Assembly: GCF_900111235.1 (NCBI RefSeq)
Contig: NZ_FOJI01000001.1
Span: 434,001 to 498,000 of the forward strand
Direction: 5' to 3'
Length of the DNA: 64,000 nucleotides
Source of the DNA: [Clostridium] fimetarium
GTDB lineage: Bacteria > Bacillota > Clostridia > Lachnospirales > Lachnospiraceae
Position 1 is the stretch's first letter. Each line of letters opens with the position of its first letter. Below the pieces are notes generated by a model. The model ran no database searches. It was not told where the DNA came from and saw only the letters and a list, made by a program, of their open reading frames with translations. Positions 35,206 through 43,463 of this stretch are shown piece by piece. Position numbers and translations under genes: made by a program.

Positions 35206-36705
35206 ATGCAATGCAAGTCTTGTCATGCAGAATTAGCAAAACATGCTAAAGTGTGCCCGAAATGTGGTGCTAAGGCCAAAAAACAGGCATTTACGAATAC
35301 GAAAGTAATAGCAATATTTGGTGTATGCCTTACGTTCATTGGCGGTTTGTTGCCTTTTGTTCAGGACATAGATCCAACGAACAATGTTGTAAAAATCAAC
35401 ACAGATAGTATTGAAGTAGCCTATAGCTTTATGAATATTCAACAGATAGCTTATTGGTATCTATTTATGCTAGCACTTGTGGTTTCAATTGTGCTTATTG
35501 CTATCAAAAAAGAAAAACTTTCAATTATTTCTACATCTGTTGCAGCTGTAATATTTGGTGTAGCATTCTTTGCATCACCATATTGTGAATATGTTGGCAG
35601 AACTAAACCTTTTAAATTACATAATCTTACAGATTTATTAGCGGATCCCCAAGTGTATGCAATTGGAATCGGTGTATATGTGATAATAATTGGTGTTATT
35701 ATAGCAATTGCAGGTTGCTTTTTTGATGTATTGAAGTATTTTAAACGGGAAATTAAAGTTGATCCAAGATATTTGTCTAATTCAATGAACAAAAATATTT
35801 GGGTTAAAATTAAAACTTATAGATGGTTTTATCTTATGTTTTTACCAGTTTTGATTTTTGTTTTATTATTTAATTATTGGCCAATGTTAGGTGTACGTTT
35901 TGCCTTTACAGATTATATAATTACAAATCCTCACTATGTTGGTATTAAGCATTTTGCAGCAATGGCAACGAAAGATGTCTTCTTTTGGAATGCATTTAGA
36001 AATACAATTATATTAAGTGTCACTAAGCTGTTACTTAACACCGGTGCTGCTGTTGTTATATCATTATTATTAAATGAGATATCAAATCTTACATTTAAGA
36101 AAACGGTACAGACAATTGTTTACCTACCTCATTTTATGTCATGGGTAGTAGTTGCTTCATTGTTCAAGTTGATTCTTTCTCCTGATGCATCTGGACTTGT
36201 TAATTCAATTCTTGTTAAAATGCATGTTTTTGCAACGTTTAATGACGTTCCATTTTACTTAGGCGATACAAGATATTGGCAAGCAACGTTTTTTGTAATT
36301 AATATTTGGAAGGATACCGGTTGGGGAACTATCTTGTTCTTAGCTACTTTGTCAGGAATTAGTCCTGAATTATATGAAGCAGCTCAGATTGATGGTGCTA
36401 ATCGTTGGTCTAGAATGAAATTTATTACAATACCAGCATTGATGAACACAATAATAACAGTATTTATTCTTAATTTAGCAAAAGTTATGAAAATATTTGA
36501 ATCAGTATTTGTATTACAAAACGATGCGGTTGACCCTGTTGCGAATGTTATTCAGACTTATATTTATCAGAAAACCTTTGAAGCAGGTACAGTAAACTAT
36601 GGATATACAACAGCCGTTGGTTTATTTAACTCTTTAATTGGTGTGGTATTAGTACTCGGTTGTGATTTTGCAAGTAAAAAAGTCCGCGGACGCGGAATTG
36701 TATAG
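35206..36705 (+). CDS. ABC permease (LplB family) with N-terminal zinc-ribbon/4-TM extension
   Basis: The start chosen is ATG 35206, 7 bases after AAGAAGG. 499 residues, against about 300 for ordinary LplB permeases. Residues 1-25 are a zinc ribbon (CKSCHAELAKHAKVCPKCG); residues 30-175 contain about four membrane helices in a separate domain; the normal permease starts at about residue 196 (KTYRWFYLMFLPVLIFVLLFNYWPMLGV) and carries the EAA loop YEAAQIDGANRWSRMKFI. It should form the membrane channel with the next gene. The fused front part is unusual and could sense metal, redox state or a partner protein. No ATPase gene is nearby; such importers often share a general ATPase (MsmX type). Confidence 0.88.
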   Translation: MQCKSCHAELAKHAKVCPKCGAKAKKQAFTNTKVIAIFGVCLTFIGGLLPFVQDIDPTNNVVKINTDSIEVAYSFMNIQQIAYWYLFMLALVVSIVLIAIKKEKLSIISTSVAAVIFGVAFFASPYCEYVGRTKPFKLHNLTDLLADPQVYAIGIGVYVIIIGVIIAIAGCFFDVLKYFKREIKVDPRYLSNSMNKNIWVKIKTYRWFYLMFLPVLIFVLLFNYWPMLGVRFAFTDYIITNPHYVGIKHFAAMATKDVFFWNAFRNTIILSVTKLLLNTGAAVVISLLLNEISNLTFKKTVQTIVYLPHFMSWVVVASLFKLILSPDASGLVNSILVKMHVFATFNDVPFYLGDTRYWQATFFVINIWKDTGWGTILFLATLSGISPELYEAAQIDGANRWSRMKFITIPALMNTIITVFILNLAKVMKIFESVFVLQNDAVDPVANVIQTYIYQKTFEAGTVNYGYTTAVGLFNSLIGVVLVLGCDFASKKVRGRGIV

Positions 36706-36717
36706 GAGGGAAAGAGG

Positions 36718-37584
36718 ATGAGTAAAGAACAAGTAATAGTTAATCGAAAAAGAAAGAAAAAAATCAAAGTCTTCCCTATTGTGAATGTAATAGCATTTAT
36801 AATCATTTCTATTTGTATATTGCTACCAATTTGGAAAGTTGTTGTGGATTCATTTGATGGTTTGGCTGGTTATGGTTTGGCTTTTTGGCCAAGAAAGCTT
36901 ACAGTAGGTGGATATCATACAATTGTTACCAATGCATCATTATATACACCGTTCTTGGTTTCTTGTATTGTTACAATTGTAGGTACAGCACTTGGACTTT
37001 TATTATCAACATTAGGAGCTTATGTTCTTATTCAGTTTGATATGCCAGGAAGAAATTTATTAGCTTATATATTACTGTTTACAATGATTTTTGAAGGTGG
37101 TATGATTCCTACTTATCTTGTAATGAAGAATCTGCATTTGCTTGATAATTTGGCGGTTGTTATTTTGCCATTGTCAATTAATGTATTTAACTTAGTATTG
37201 ATGAGAAACTTTTTTGAAGGTATTCCACAGAGTTTGCTTGAGGCAGCATCTATTGATGGATGTTCACCAATTGCGATATTCTATAAAATTGTACTTCCTC
37301 TTTCAAAAGCTGCTTTAGCGTCAATTGGTTTGATGTATGCAGTACAGTTTTGGAATGATTACACAGCATTTAAAATTTATATCACTTCACCTAAACTTTT
37401 CAATTTCCAGGTAAAGTTACGTAGCATGGTTATGGACAGTGATGTACCTAATGTCGGCGATATTGATGCGAATACGACTAAGAACGCTGCTGTTATTATT
37501 GCTATATTACCATTTATGATTATTTATCCGTTCTGCCAAAAATACTTTGTACAAGGTGTTAATGTTGGAGCTGTTAAAGAATAA
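36718..37584 (+). CDS. ABC permease (YtcP/LplC family)
   Basis: A 288-residue binding-protein-dependent permease with six helices, opening IISICILLPIWKVVVDSFDG and EAA loop LEAASIDGCSPIAIFYKIVLP. Companion of the LplB-like subunit 12 bases upstream, with GGAGGGAAAGAGG as ribosome site. The YtcP/LplB class imports rhamnogalacturonan or other complex oligosaccharides. The operon ends at a strong terminator (37626-37653). Confidence 0.92.
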   Translation: MSKEQVIVNRKRKKKIKVFPIVNVIAFIIISICILLPIWKVVVDSFDGLAGYGLAFWPRKLTVGGYHTIVTNASLYTPFLVSCIVTIVGTALGLLLSTLGAYVLIQFDMPGRNLLAYILLFTMIFEGGMIPTYLVMKNLHLLDNLAVVILPLSINVFNLVLMRNFFEGIPQSLLEAASIDGCSPIAIFYKIVLPLSKAALASIGLMYAVQFWNDYTAFKIYITSPKLFNFQVKLRSMVMDSDVPNVGDIDANTTKNAAVIIAILPFMIIYPFCQKYFVQGVNVGAVKE

Positions 37585-37625
37585 TTTAGCAAATTTAGAG
37601 AATTTATTAATCATAAGATATGAAG

Positions 37626-37653
37626 AAGGAGTTACCTAAGGTAGCTCCTTTTT
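37626..37653 (+). terminator. Terminator of the uptake operon
   Basis: AAGGAGTTACC and GGTAGCTCCTT form an 11-bp stem (one G-U) with a 3-base loop and trailing T. Confidence 0.85.
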
Positions 37654-37729
37654 GCGTCCTCTTTTTGCGTTTTCTTTTGTGCGAAAAACAAGAAATCTGT
37701 AATGTTTAGATGATTTTCCAGTAAAAAAG

Positions 37730-37758
37730 TGGATTAATAGGAATAAGTATTGTATAAT
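37730..37758 (+). promoter_or_regulatory. Promoter of the esterase-glycosidase operon
   Basis: A perfect TATAAT at 37753-37758; a weak TGGATT at 37730-37735 lies 17 bases upstream. A weak -35 would suit activator control. Confidence 0.5.
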
Positions 37759-37824
37759 CTATACGTTAGCGTTTTGCAAAATAAATGTAAAAGCGTGAAT
37801 ATGTGTATGAATGGAGACAATACT

Positions 37825-38547
37825 ATGGAAAAGAGAATATTCTGGGCAGGTGATTCTACTGTGAAACAAAATGATTATACTTGTTTTCCACAGACTGGAA
37901 TGGGCCAAGCTTTTGGCTTGTTTGTAAAGCGTAATATTAGAATTGAAAACTATGCACAGAATGGTAGAAGTACAAAAAGTTTTATAGGTGAAGGAAGACT
38001 TGCCGCAATTGATAAAAAAATTAATAAAGGTGATTTTTTGTTCATTCAATTTGGACATAATGATGAGAAGCCCGATGAAGAAAGACATACAGATGCCTTT
38101 GGAGACTATCAGGGAAATCTTGAAGAATTTATAGCTGTAGCAGTAAAACATGGTGCGCATCCGGTATTGATAACACCTTTATATAGACGGTTATTTAATG
38201 AAGATGGTAAGACATTAGTGGATAATACACATTTAGAATACCCACAAGCAATGATTCAGATTGGCGAAAAGTTAAGTGTACCAGTAATTGATTTATGCGC
38301 TAAGAGTAAGGAATTAATTGCGGAAGTTGGAATTGAAGTAAGTAAGGAATGGTTCAATCATGTACCAGCAGGAAAATATCCAAATTTTCCAGATGGAAAA
38401 GAAGACAATTCACATTTAAGATACGAAGGTGCTTATAGATTTTGTATGATAGTTGCAGAAGAACTTAAGCAATTGGGTGGTATCTATAAGGAATTATTGT
38501 TGGACCTAGATGAAGATAATGAGAATCCGGAACTTTTAAAAGATTAA
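37825..38547 (+). CDS. SGNH-type rhamnogalacturonan acetylesterase (CE12, RhgT-like)
   Basis: The start chosen is ATG 37825 behind AATGGAG; the upstream frame (37750) overlaps the promoter. 240 residues. Catalytic Ser in AGDSTV near the N-terminus, oxyanion Gly in NGRSTKSF, GHNDEKP (block III Asn), and the C-terminal DNSHLRYEGA with the catalytic Asp-x-x-His. It removes acetyl groups from rhamnogalacturonan I fragments. No signal peptide, so it acts on imported oligosaccharides. First gene of the intracellular pectin operon that runs through GH43, GH105 and GH28. Confidence 0.9.
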   Translation: MEKRIFWAGDSTVKQNDYTCFPQTGMGQAFGLFVKRNIRIENYAQNGRSTKSFIGEGRLAAIDKKINKGDFLFIQFGHNDEKPDEERHTDAFGDYQGNLEEFIAVAVKHGAHPVLITPLYRRLFNEDGKTLVDNTHLEYPQAMIQIGEKLSVPVIDLCAKSKELIAEVGIEVSKEWFNHVPAGKYPNFPDGKEDNSHLRYEGAYRFCMIVAEELKQLGGIYKELLLDLDEDNENPELLKD

Positions 38548-38567
38548 TAATAAAAAGTGGAGGAAAT

Positions 38568-40490
38568 ATGAATAAATTAGAAGATGCAATTATATTAGAA
38601 AGATACGAACAAGTTAAAATGATATTAGAGAAAGACCCAACACGAATAGATGATTTGAATGATAATGGTTTGAATATGACATTTTTGGCTGCAAAGACTG
38701 GAAATGAACAAATAGTAAAATATATTGTTGAATATTCAAGAGCAAGTATGAATACTGTTGACAAAGACAATCGAAATATTCTTCATTACGCAGCAATGTC
38801 TGGTAATACGAATTTAGTTAAATATTTAGTGGAAAAAGTAGGGATGTCGCCGGTTATTGGTGATTTCAACTTAATAACTCCATTTGATATTGCGCATGAT
38901 TCGAAGCTTTTTGCGATGGAAAGATATTTCGAGTCCGTAGTAGGAACTTCTCTGGATAATATGTATAGAAATCCTATCAGAACAGGAATGTTTCCTGATC
39001 CATCTATTGTTAGAGTTAATAATGACTACTATATGGTTAATTCATCATTTATATATTTCCCTTGTATTCCTATTTCACACTCAAAAGATTTAGTGAATTG
39101 GAAAATCATTGGACATGCAATAGCAGATCCTGAATGGGCAGAATTAGATGGACTAGAAGGCGGTAGGGGCTATTGGGCACCAGATATTTCATATTATGAT
39201 GGAAAGTATTATATTGCAGTAACTTATCGTTTGAATGATACCGGTATTGTTTATAGGAAACAGATGGTTATGTCATCCGATAAGCCACAAGGTCCTTATA
39301 GTAAGCCTGCAATTATTGATGAAGATGGTATTGATCCATCTATCTTTAATGATGATGATGGTAAAAGATATATGCTTCTAAATAGAGGCGCAAGGATATT
39401 TGAGTTGAATAAAGAGGCAACCATGCAAATTTCGGAGGCTGATCTTTTGTTTTATGGTGATTTTAAAAGAGCGCCAGAAGGTCCTCATTTATTAAAGAAG
39501 GACGGGTATTATTATTTGTTCGAGGCCGAGGGTGGAACTGGGGCTGACCACAGAGTTACAGTGTCACGTTCAAAGAGCCTAAAGGGGAACTATGAACCTT
39601 GCCCTTATAATCCTATCATGAGTCAAAATGATGCTGGTGCTGCAATACAGCGTTGTGGACATGGCAAACCAGTACAGACACAAAATGGCCAGTGGTACAT
39701 GGTGTATTTATGTGGAAGAATGATTGGTGATGGATACAGTATTCTTGGAAGAGAGACAGCACTAGATCCAATTACGTGGACGATGGATGAATGGCCAATT
39801 GTAAATGGTCTTAAAGGTCCTAGTACACTGCAAAAAAAACCTAATCTTCCAGTGTGTGTCTGGGATACAGTTACAAATGACGATTTTATTGACGAAAAAC
39901 TAGGCCTAGATTGGATGTTTCCAAGAGCACCAGAACAGGATGGATATTCAATAGCAGACAGCTATCTAAAAATTAGGGGTAGTAAGTGGGACCTTGATTC
40001 TATAGATGCTAGGAATGTAGTTCTTAGAAGACAACAAAGCTTCAAATTTACAGCAGTTTGTAAGATGAAGACGCCAAAGCTAAATACTGGACAAAATGCT
40101 GGTATCACTTGTTTTTATGATGAAAATACGTTCTTGAAATTTGGCGTATTTAATAATAATAGCAATGAAGAATTCGTACTTCAAGTAGTGGAGCATATTG
40201 GAGATCAAAATAGAAAATCACAGACTTTCCCAATTGATAAAGATAAAGAATTTATATATTTAAAAGTAATAGCAAATTATCTTAGGAGAGAATTATTGGT
40301 AAGCTTCGACGGTAATAGTTATAAAAGTGTCTTGATTCTTAATAATGTAAACTATCTATGTGATGAAGGCCTTGAAAAGGGTAAACGATTTACGGGTGCG
40401 ATGGTTGGCATGTATGCATTTGCAGGAAAAAATATACAGCAGGAAAGCAATGATTTGGTTGTAGAGTTTGATTACTTTAATTACGATTAG
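38568..40490 (+). CDS. Ankyrin-repeat and glycoside hydrolase family 43 fusion protein
   Basis: 640 residues, no signal peptide. Residues 1-130 form about three to four ankyrin repeats (NGLNMTFLAAKTGNEQIVKYIV; DNRNILHYAAMSGNTNLVKYLV). Residues about 140-440 are a five-bladed GH43 catalytic domain: general base Asp in MFPDPSIVRVNNDYYMV, pKa-modulating Asp in DGIDPSIFNDDDG and acid Glu in APEGPHLL. The C-terminal roughly 190 residues are the beta-sandwich common in GH43 xylosidase/arabinofuranosidase-like enzymes. It probably trims arabinose, xylose or galactose from imported pectin oligosaccharides. The ankyrin-GH43 pairing is unusual and suggests docking to a partner. AGTGGAGG precedes the ATG, 20 bases after the esterase. 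Confidence 0.9.
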   Translation: MNKLEDAIILERYEQVKMILEKDPTRIDDLNDNGLNMTFLAAKTGNEQIVKYIVEYSRASMNTVDKDNRNILHYAAMSGNTNLVKYLVEKVGMSPVIGDFNLITPFDIAHDSKLFAMERYFESVVGTSLDNMYRNPIRTGMFPDPSIVRVNNDYYMVNSSFIYFPCIPISHSKDLVNWKIIGHAIADPEWAELDGLEGGRGYWAPDISYYDGKYYIAVTYRLNDTGIVYRKQMVMSSDKPQGPYSKPAIIDEDGIDPSIFNDDDGKRYMLLNRGARIFELNKEATMQISEADLLFYGDFKRAPEGPHLLKKDGYYYLFEAEGGTGADHRVTVSRSKSLKGNYEPCPYNPIMSQNDAGAAIQRCGHGKPVQTQNGQWYMVYLCGRMIGDGYSILGRETALDPITWTMDEWPIVNGLKGPSTLQKKPNLPVCVWDTVTNDDFIDEKLGLDWMFPRAPEQDGYSIADSYLKIRGSKWDLDSIDARNVVLRRQQSFKFTAVCKMKTPKLNTGQNAGITCFYDENTFLKFGVFNNNSNEEFVLQVVEHIGDQNRKSQTFPIDKDKEFIYLKVIANYLRRELLVSFDGNSYKSVLILNNVNYLCDEGLEKGKRFTGAMVGMYAFAGKNIQQESNDLVVEFDYFNYD

Positions 40491-40506
40491 AAAAGGCGGA
40501 CGAAAC

Positions 40507-41613
40507 GTGAATAACACAAATGAAAAAGTAGAAAAATTTATCAAAGAATATATTGATAATTTTAAGAGCGCAAAAGATAATAAGTGGAATTATGAAGATG
40601 GTTGCGTTTTAAAGAGTGCAATCATGATGTATGAGGTTACTGCTGAAGAATATTACAAAAAATTTATACTTGATTATTTAAAAAAGTATATTAATGAAGA
40701 TGGATCTATCAATTTCTATAATAATATGGATTATAACATTGATAATGTAAGTACAGGAACTGTATTGTTTTTTGCATATGAAGAAACTGGTGATGAGAAG
40801 TATAGAACTGCAATTGAAAACATAATGGACCAATTAAGAAAACAGCCTAGAACTGAAGCAGGTAACTTCTGGCACAAGATGATTTATCCGAATCAAGTTT
40901 GGCTTGATGGTCTATATATGGGTCAAGTATTTTATATGCAGTATGAGACAAAGTTTGGCGGCAAGGAACATTATAATGATATTATTTCACAATTTAAAAA
41001 TGTTAGGAAATATATTTTTAATGAAGAAAAAGGATTGTATTATCATGCATATGATTCACTAAAAGAACAACCATGGGCTAATAAAGAGACTGGAGTATCT
41101 CCAAATCACTGGCTCAGAGCAATCGGTTGGTATCTTCTAGCAATCATTGATACTATGTCAGTAATGGAACAGCCGATTTATGAGTACTACAGAGAATTGC
41201 AATCTCTATTCAAAGAAGCGATTGCAGGAGTTCTTCAGTACCAAGATAAAGAAACAGGACTTTTTTATCAAATAGTTGATAAAGCTGACGCAGAAGGCAA
41301 TTATCTTGAAACATCGGGTTCTGTAAAGATTGCATATGCAATTCTTAAGGCTTGTAGAATGAAAGTATTATTGTCGGAAAAATATGAAGATAATGCATTT
41401 CATATTTTAAATTCACTTATTGACACTAGATTAGAGGAAGTTGATAAGAAATTGCAACTTGGTGGAATTTGTGGTGTTGCAGGACTTGGCGGAAAAGAAA
41501 AGAGAGACGGAACACTAAAGTACTATTTCAATGAGCCAGTGATTTATGATGATCATAAAGGCGTAGGCCCATTTATAATGGCATATTCAGAAAGCTTAAG
41601 AATAAAGAAATAA
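40507..41613 (+). CDS. Unsaturated rhamnogalacturonyl hydrolase (GH105, YteR/YesR-like)
   Basis: The start chosen is GTG 40507 behind GGCGGA, 16 bases after the GH43 stop; an ATG at 40468 lies inside the GH43 gene. 368 residues. The (alpha/alpha)6 barrel signatures are NQVWLDGLYMGQVFYMQY, with the catalytic Asp, and SPNHWLRAIGWYLLAI. It hydrolyses the unsaturated galacturonyl residue left by rhamnogalacturonan lyases, inside the cell. The C-terminus merges with a 14-bp repeat array: the last codons and the stop are the first repeat. Confidence 0.92.
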   Translation: MNNTNEKVEKFIKEYIDNFKSAKDNKWNYEDGCVLKSAIMMYEVTAEEYYKKFILDYLKKYINEDGSINFYNNMDYNIDNVSTGTVLFFAYEETGDEKYRTAIENIMDQLRKQPRTEAGNFWHKMIYPNQVWLDGLYMGQVFYMQYETKFGGKEHYNDIISQFKNVRKYIFNEEKGLYYHAYDSLKEQPWANKETGVSPNHWLRAIGWYLLAIIDTMSVMEQPIYEYYRELQSLFKEAIAGVLQYQDKETGLFYQIVDKADAEGNYLETSGSVKIAYAILKACRMKVLLSEKYEDNAFHILNSLIDTRLEEVDKKLQLGGICGVAGLGGKEKRDGTLKYYFNEPVIYDDHKGVGPFIMAYSESLRIKK

Positions 41614-41690
41614 GAATAAGGAAATAAGAATAAAGAAATAAGAATAAAGAAATAAGAATAAAGAAATAAGAATAAAGAAATAAGAATTAA
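41597..41690. repeat. 14-bp tandem repeat spanning the GH105 stop codon
   Basis: Six copies of TAAGAATAAAGAAA (one with AAGG) and then decaying TAAGAATTAAGAATTAA. The first unit is in the coding frame, so the gene's last residues (RIKK) and TAA come from the repeat. Confidence 0.88.
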
Positions 41691-41812
41691 GAATTAAAAA
41701 TAATTAAAAACGAAAAACAATAATTTTAAAATTAATTTTACGTACCATATAATATAAATGATGGACATTCATAAAAATATAGATGTTGGTTAAACCGATA
41801 GGAGAAAAATTT

Positions 41813-43366
41813 ATGGAATTAAAATTAGTAACGAAGACAGGAAGAAGCGTCGTTGTCGAACTTACCGAATCAGGGAAATTCTATTCACAAAAAAAGTATG
41901 AAATATATGTAAATGGTCAAAAATTTATGGACAGTGATAAAGTCATTACTTCATTGTATAATTTAAAACCCAATACTGAATATGTGATTAAAGCGGTTTA
42001 TGAGGGCAAGGAATTTGGCGATGTAAGAGTGAAAACAGATTGGGAATACATAACACTTAATGTGAAAGATTTCGGCGCATATGGTGATGGCGTTCATGAT
42101 GATACAAATGCAATTCAATGTGCAATAATGGCGTCCCCAAAGGATAGTAGAATTTTAGTTCCTGCTGGTACATTTAAGATATCAAGTATTTTTTTGAAGA
42201 GTGATATAACGATAGAACTTGCTAAAGATGCAGTACTTTCTGCATTTACACAAAGAGACAAGTTTCCAATTCTTCCAGGCGTGATTGAAAGCTATGATGA
42301 AACGGATGAATACAATTTAGGCACTTGGGAAGGTAATCCACTCGATATGTTCTCTGCAATTATAACGGGCATTCATGTTGAAAATGTTGTGATTACTGGT
42401 GAAGGTGTCATTGACGGGTGTACGTCATTTGAAAATTGGTGGAAAAATCCAAAGGTTAGAAATATTGCTTGGAGACCTAGGTTGTTTTTTATTAATCACT
42501 GCAAGAATGTTACGCTTCATGGAATTACGGTTCAGAATTCGCCATCATGGACATTGCATCCATATTTTTCACAAGATTTGAATTTTATTGATATTAAAAT
42601 ATTAAATCCAGCTAACTCACATAATACAGATGGCCTTGATCCAGAATCATGTACAAATGTATTGGTGCTAGGTGTATACATTTCAGTAGGTGATGACTGT
42701 ATCGCAATCAAGTCAGGTAAGATATTTATGGGCAAGAAATACAAGGTCCCTACATCTAACATGATAGTAAGACAATGTTGTATGAGAGATGGACATGGTG
42801 CAGTAACCGTTGGAAGTGAGATCGCAGCGGGTGTTAAAGATGTGCATATTATTGATTGCTTATTTCTTAATACGGACCGTGGACTTCGTGTTAAAACTAG
42901 ACGCGGCCGTGGTAAAGATTCAGTGCTAGATAATATTTCATTCGAAAATATTGATATGGACAATGTAATGACGCCATTTGTTGTAAACAGCTTCTATTTC
43001 TGTGATCCAGATGGAAAAACAGATTATGTAGCATCAAAGGAACCATTGCCAGTTGATGACAGAACACCATCGATTGATAGACTGACATTTAAAAATATTG
43101 AGGCTAAGAATTGTCATGTTGCTGGAGCTTATATTTATGGACTTCCAGAGCAGAAGATCAAAAAAGTCACATTTGAAAATATTAATATTTCATATGCCAA
43201 GGATGCACAATCAGGGACTGCAGCAATGATGCTTGGGTGTGAGGAATCTTGTAGAAAAGGAATTGTTGTTAACAATATTGAGGAATTAATCCTTAAAAAT
43301 GTGAATATAACAGGCTGTGTCGGCGAATCGGTTATCGCAGGTAATGTGAATAAAATTACGAAATAA
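41813..43366 (+). CDS. Glycoside hydrolase family 28 (polygalacturonase-type)
   Basis: The start chosen is ATG 41813 behind AGGAGA. 517 residues. An N-terminal fibronectin III-like domain (about 1-80, ending VRVKTDWEYITLNVKDFGAYGDG) leads into a parallel beta-helix. Active-site blocks: HNTDGLDPESC, VGDDCIAIKSG, GHGAVTVGSE and RVKTRRGRG, equal to the NTD, DD, GHG and RIK motifs of GH28. It releases galacturonate or works as an exo-rhamnogalacturonase on imported chains. No signal peptide. The last pectin gene of the cluster; 197 bases of repeats separate it from GH105. Confidence 0.92.
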   Translation: MELKLVTKTGRSVVVELTESGKFYSQKKYEIYVNGQKFMDSDKVITSLYNLKPNTEYVIKAVYEGKEFGDVRVKTDWEYITLNVKDFGAYGDGVHDDTNAIQCAIMASPKDSRILVPAGTFKISSIFLKSDITIELAKDAVLSAFTQRDKFPILPGVIESYDETDEYNLGTWEGNPLDMFSAIITGIHVENVVITGEGVIDGCTSFENWWKNPKVRNIAWRPRLFFINHCKNVTLHGITVQNSPSWTLHPYFSQDLNFIDIKILNPANSHNTDGLDPESCTNVLVLGVYISVGDDCIAIKSGKIFMGKKYKVPTSNMIVRQCCMRDGHGAVTVGSEIAAGVKDVHIIDCLFLNTDRGLRVKTRRGRGKDSVLDNISFENIDMDNVMTPFVVNSFYFCDPDGKTDYVASKEPLPVDDRTPSIDRLTFKNIEAKNCHVAGAYIYGLPEQKIKKVTFENINISYAKDAQSGTAAMMLGCEESCRKGIVVNNIEELILKNVNITGCVGESVIAGNVNKITK

Positions 43367-43463
43367 TATTGTGAAGTAGTATTTAAAAAAAATTTCAAAA
43401 AGAAACATATCATAATGAAATATATGGTTTAGGAATATCGTAAAGCAAGAAAGAAGTGTAAAC

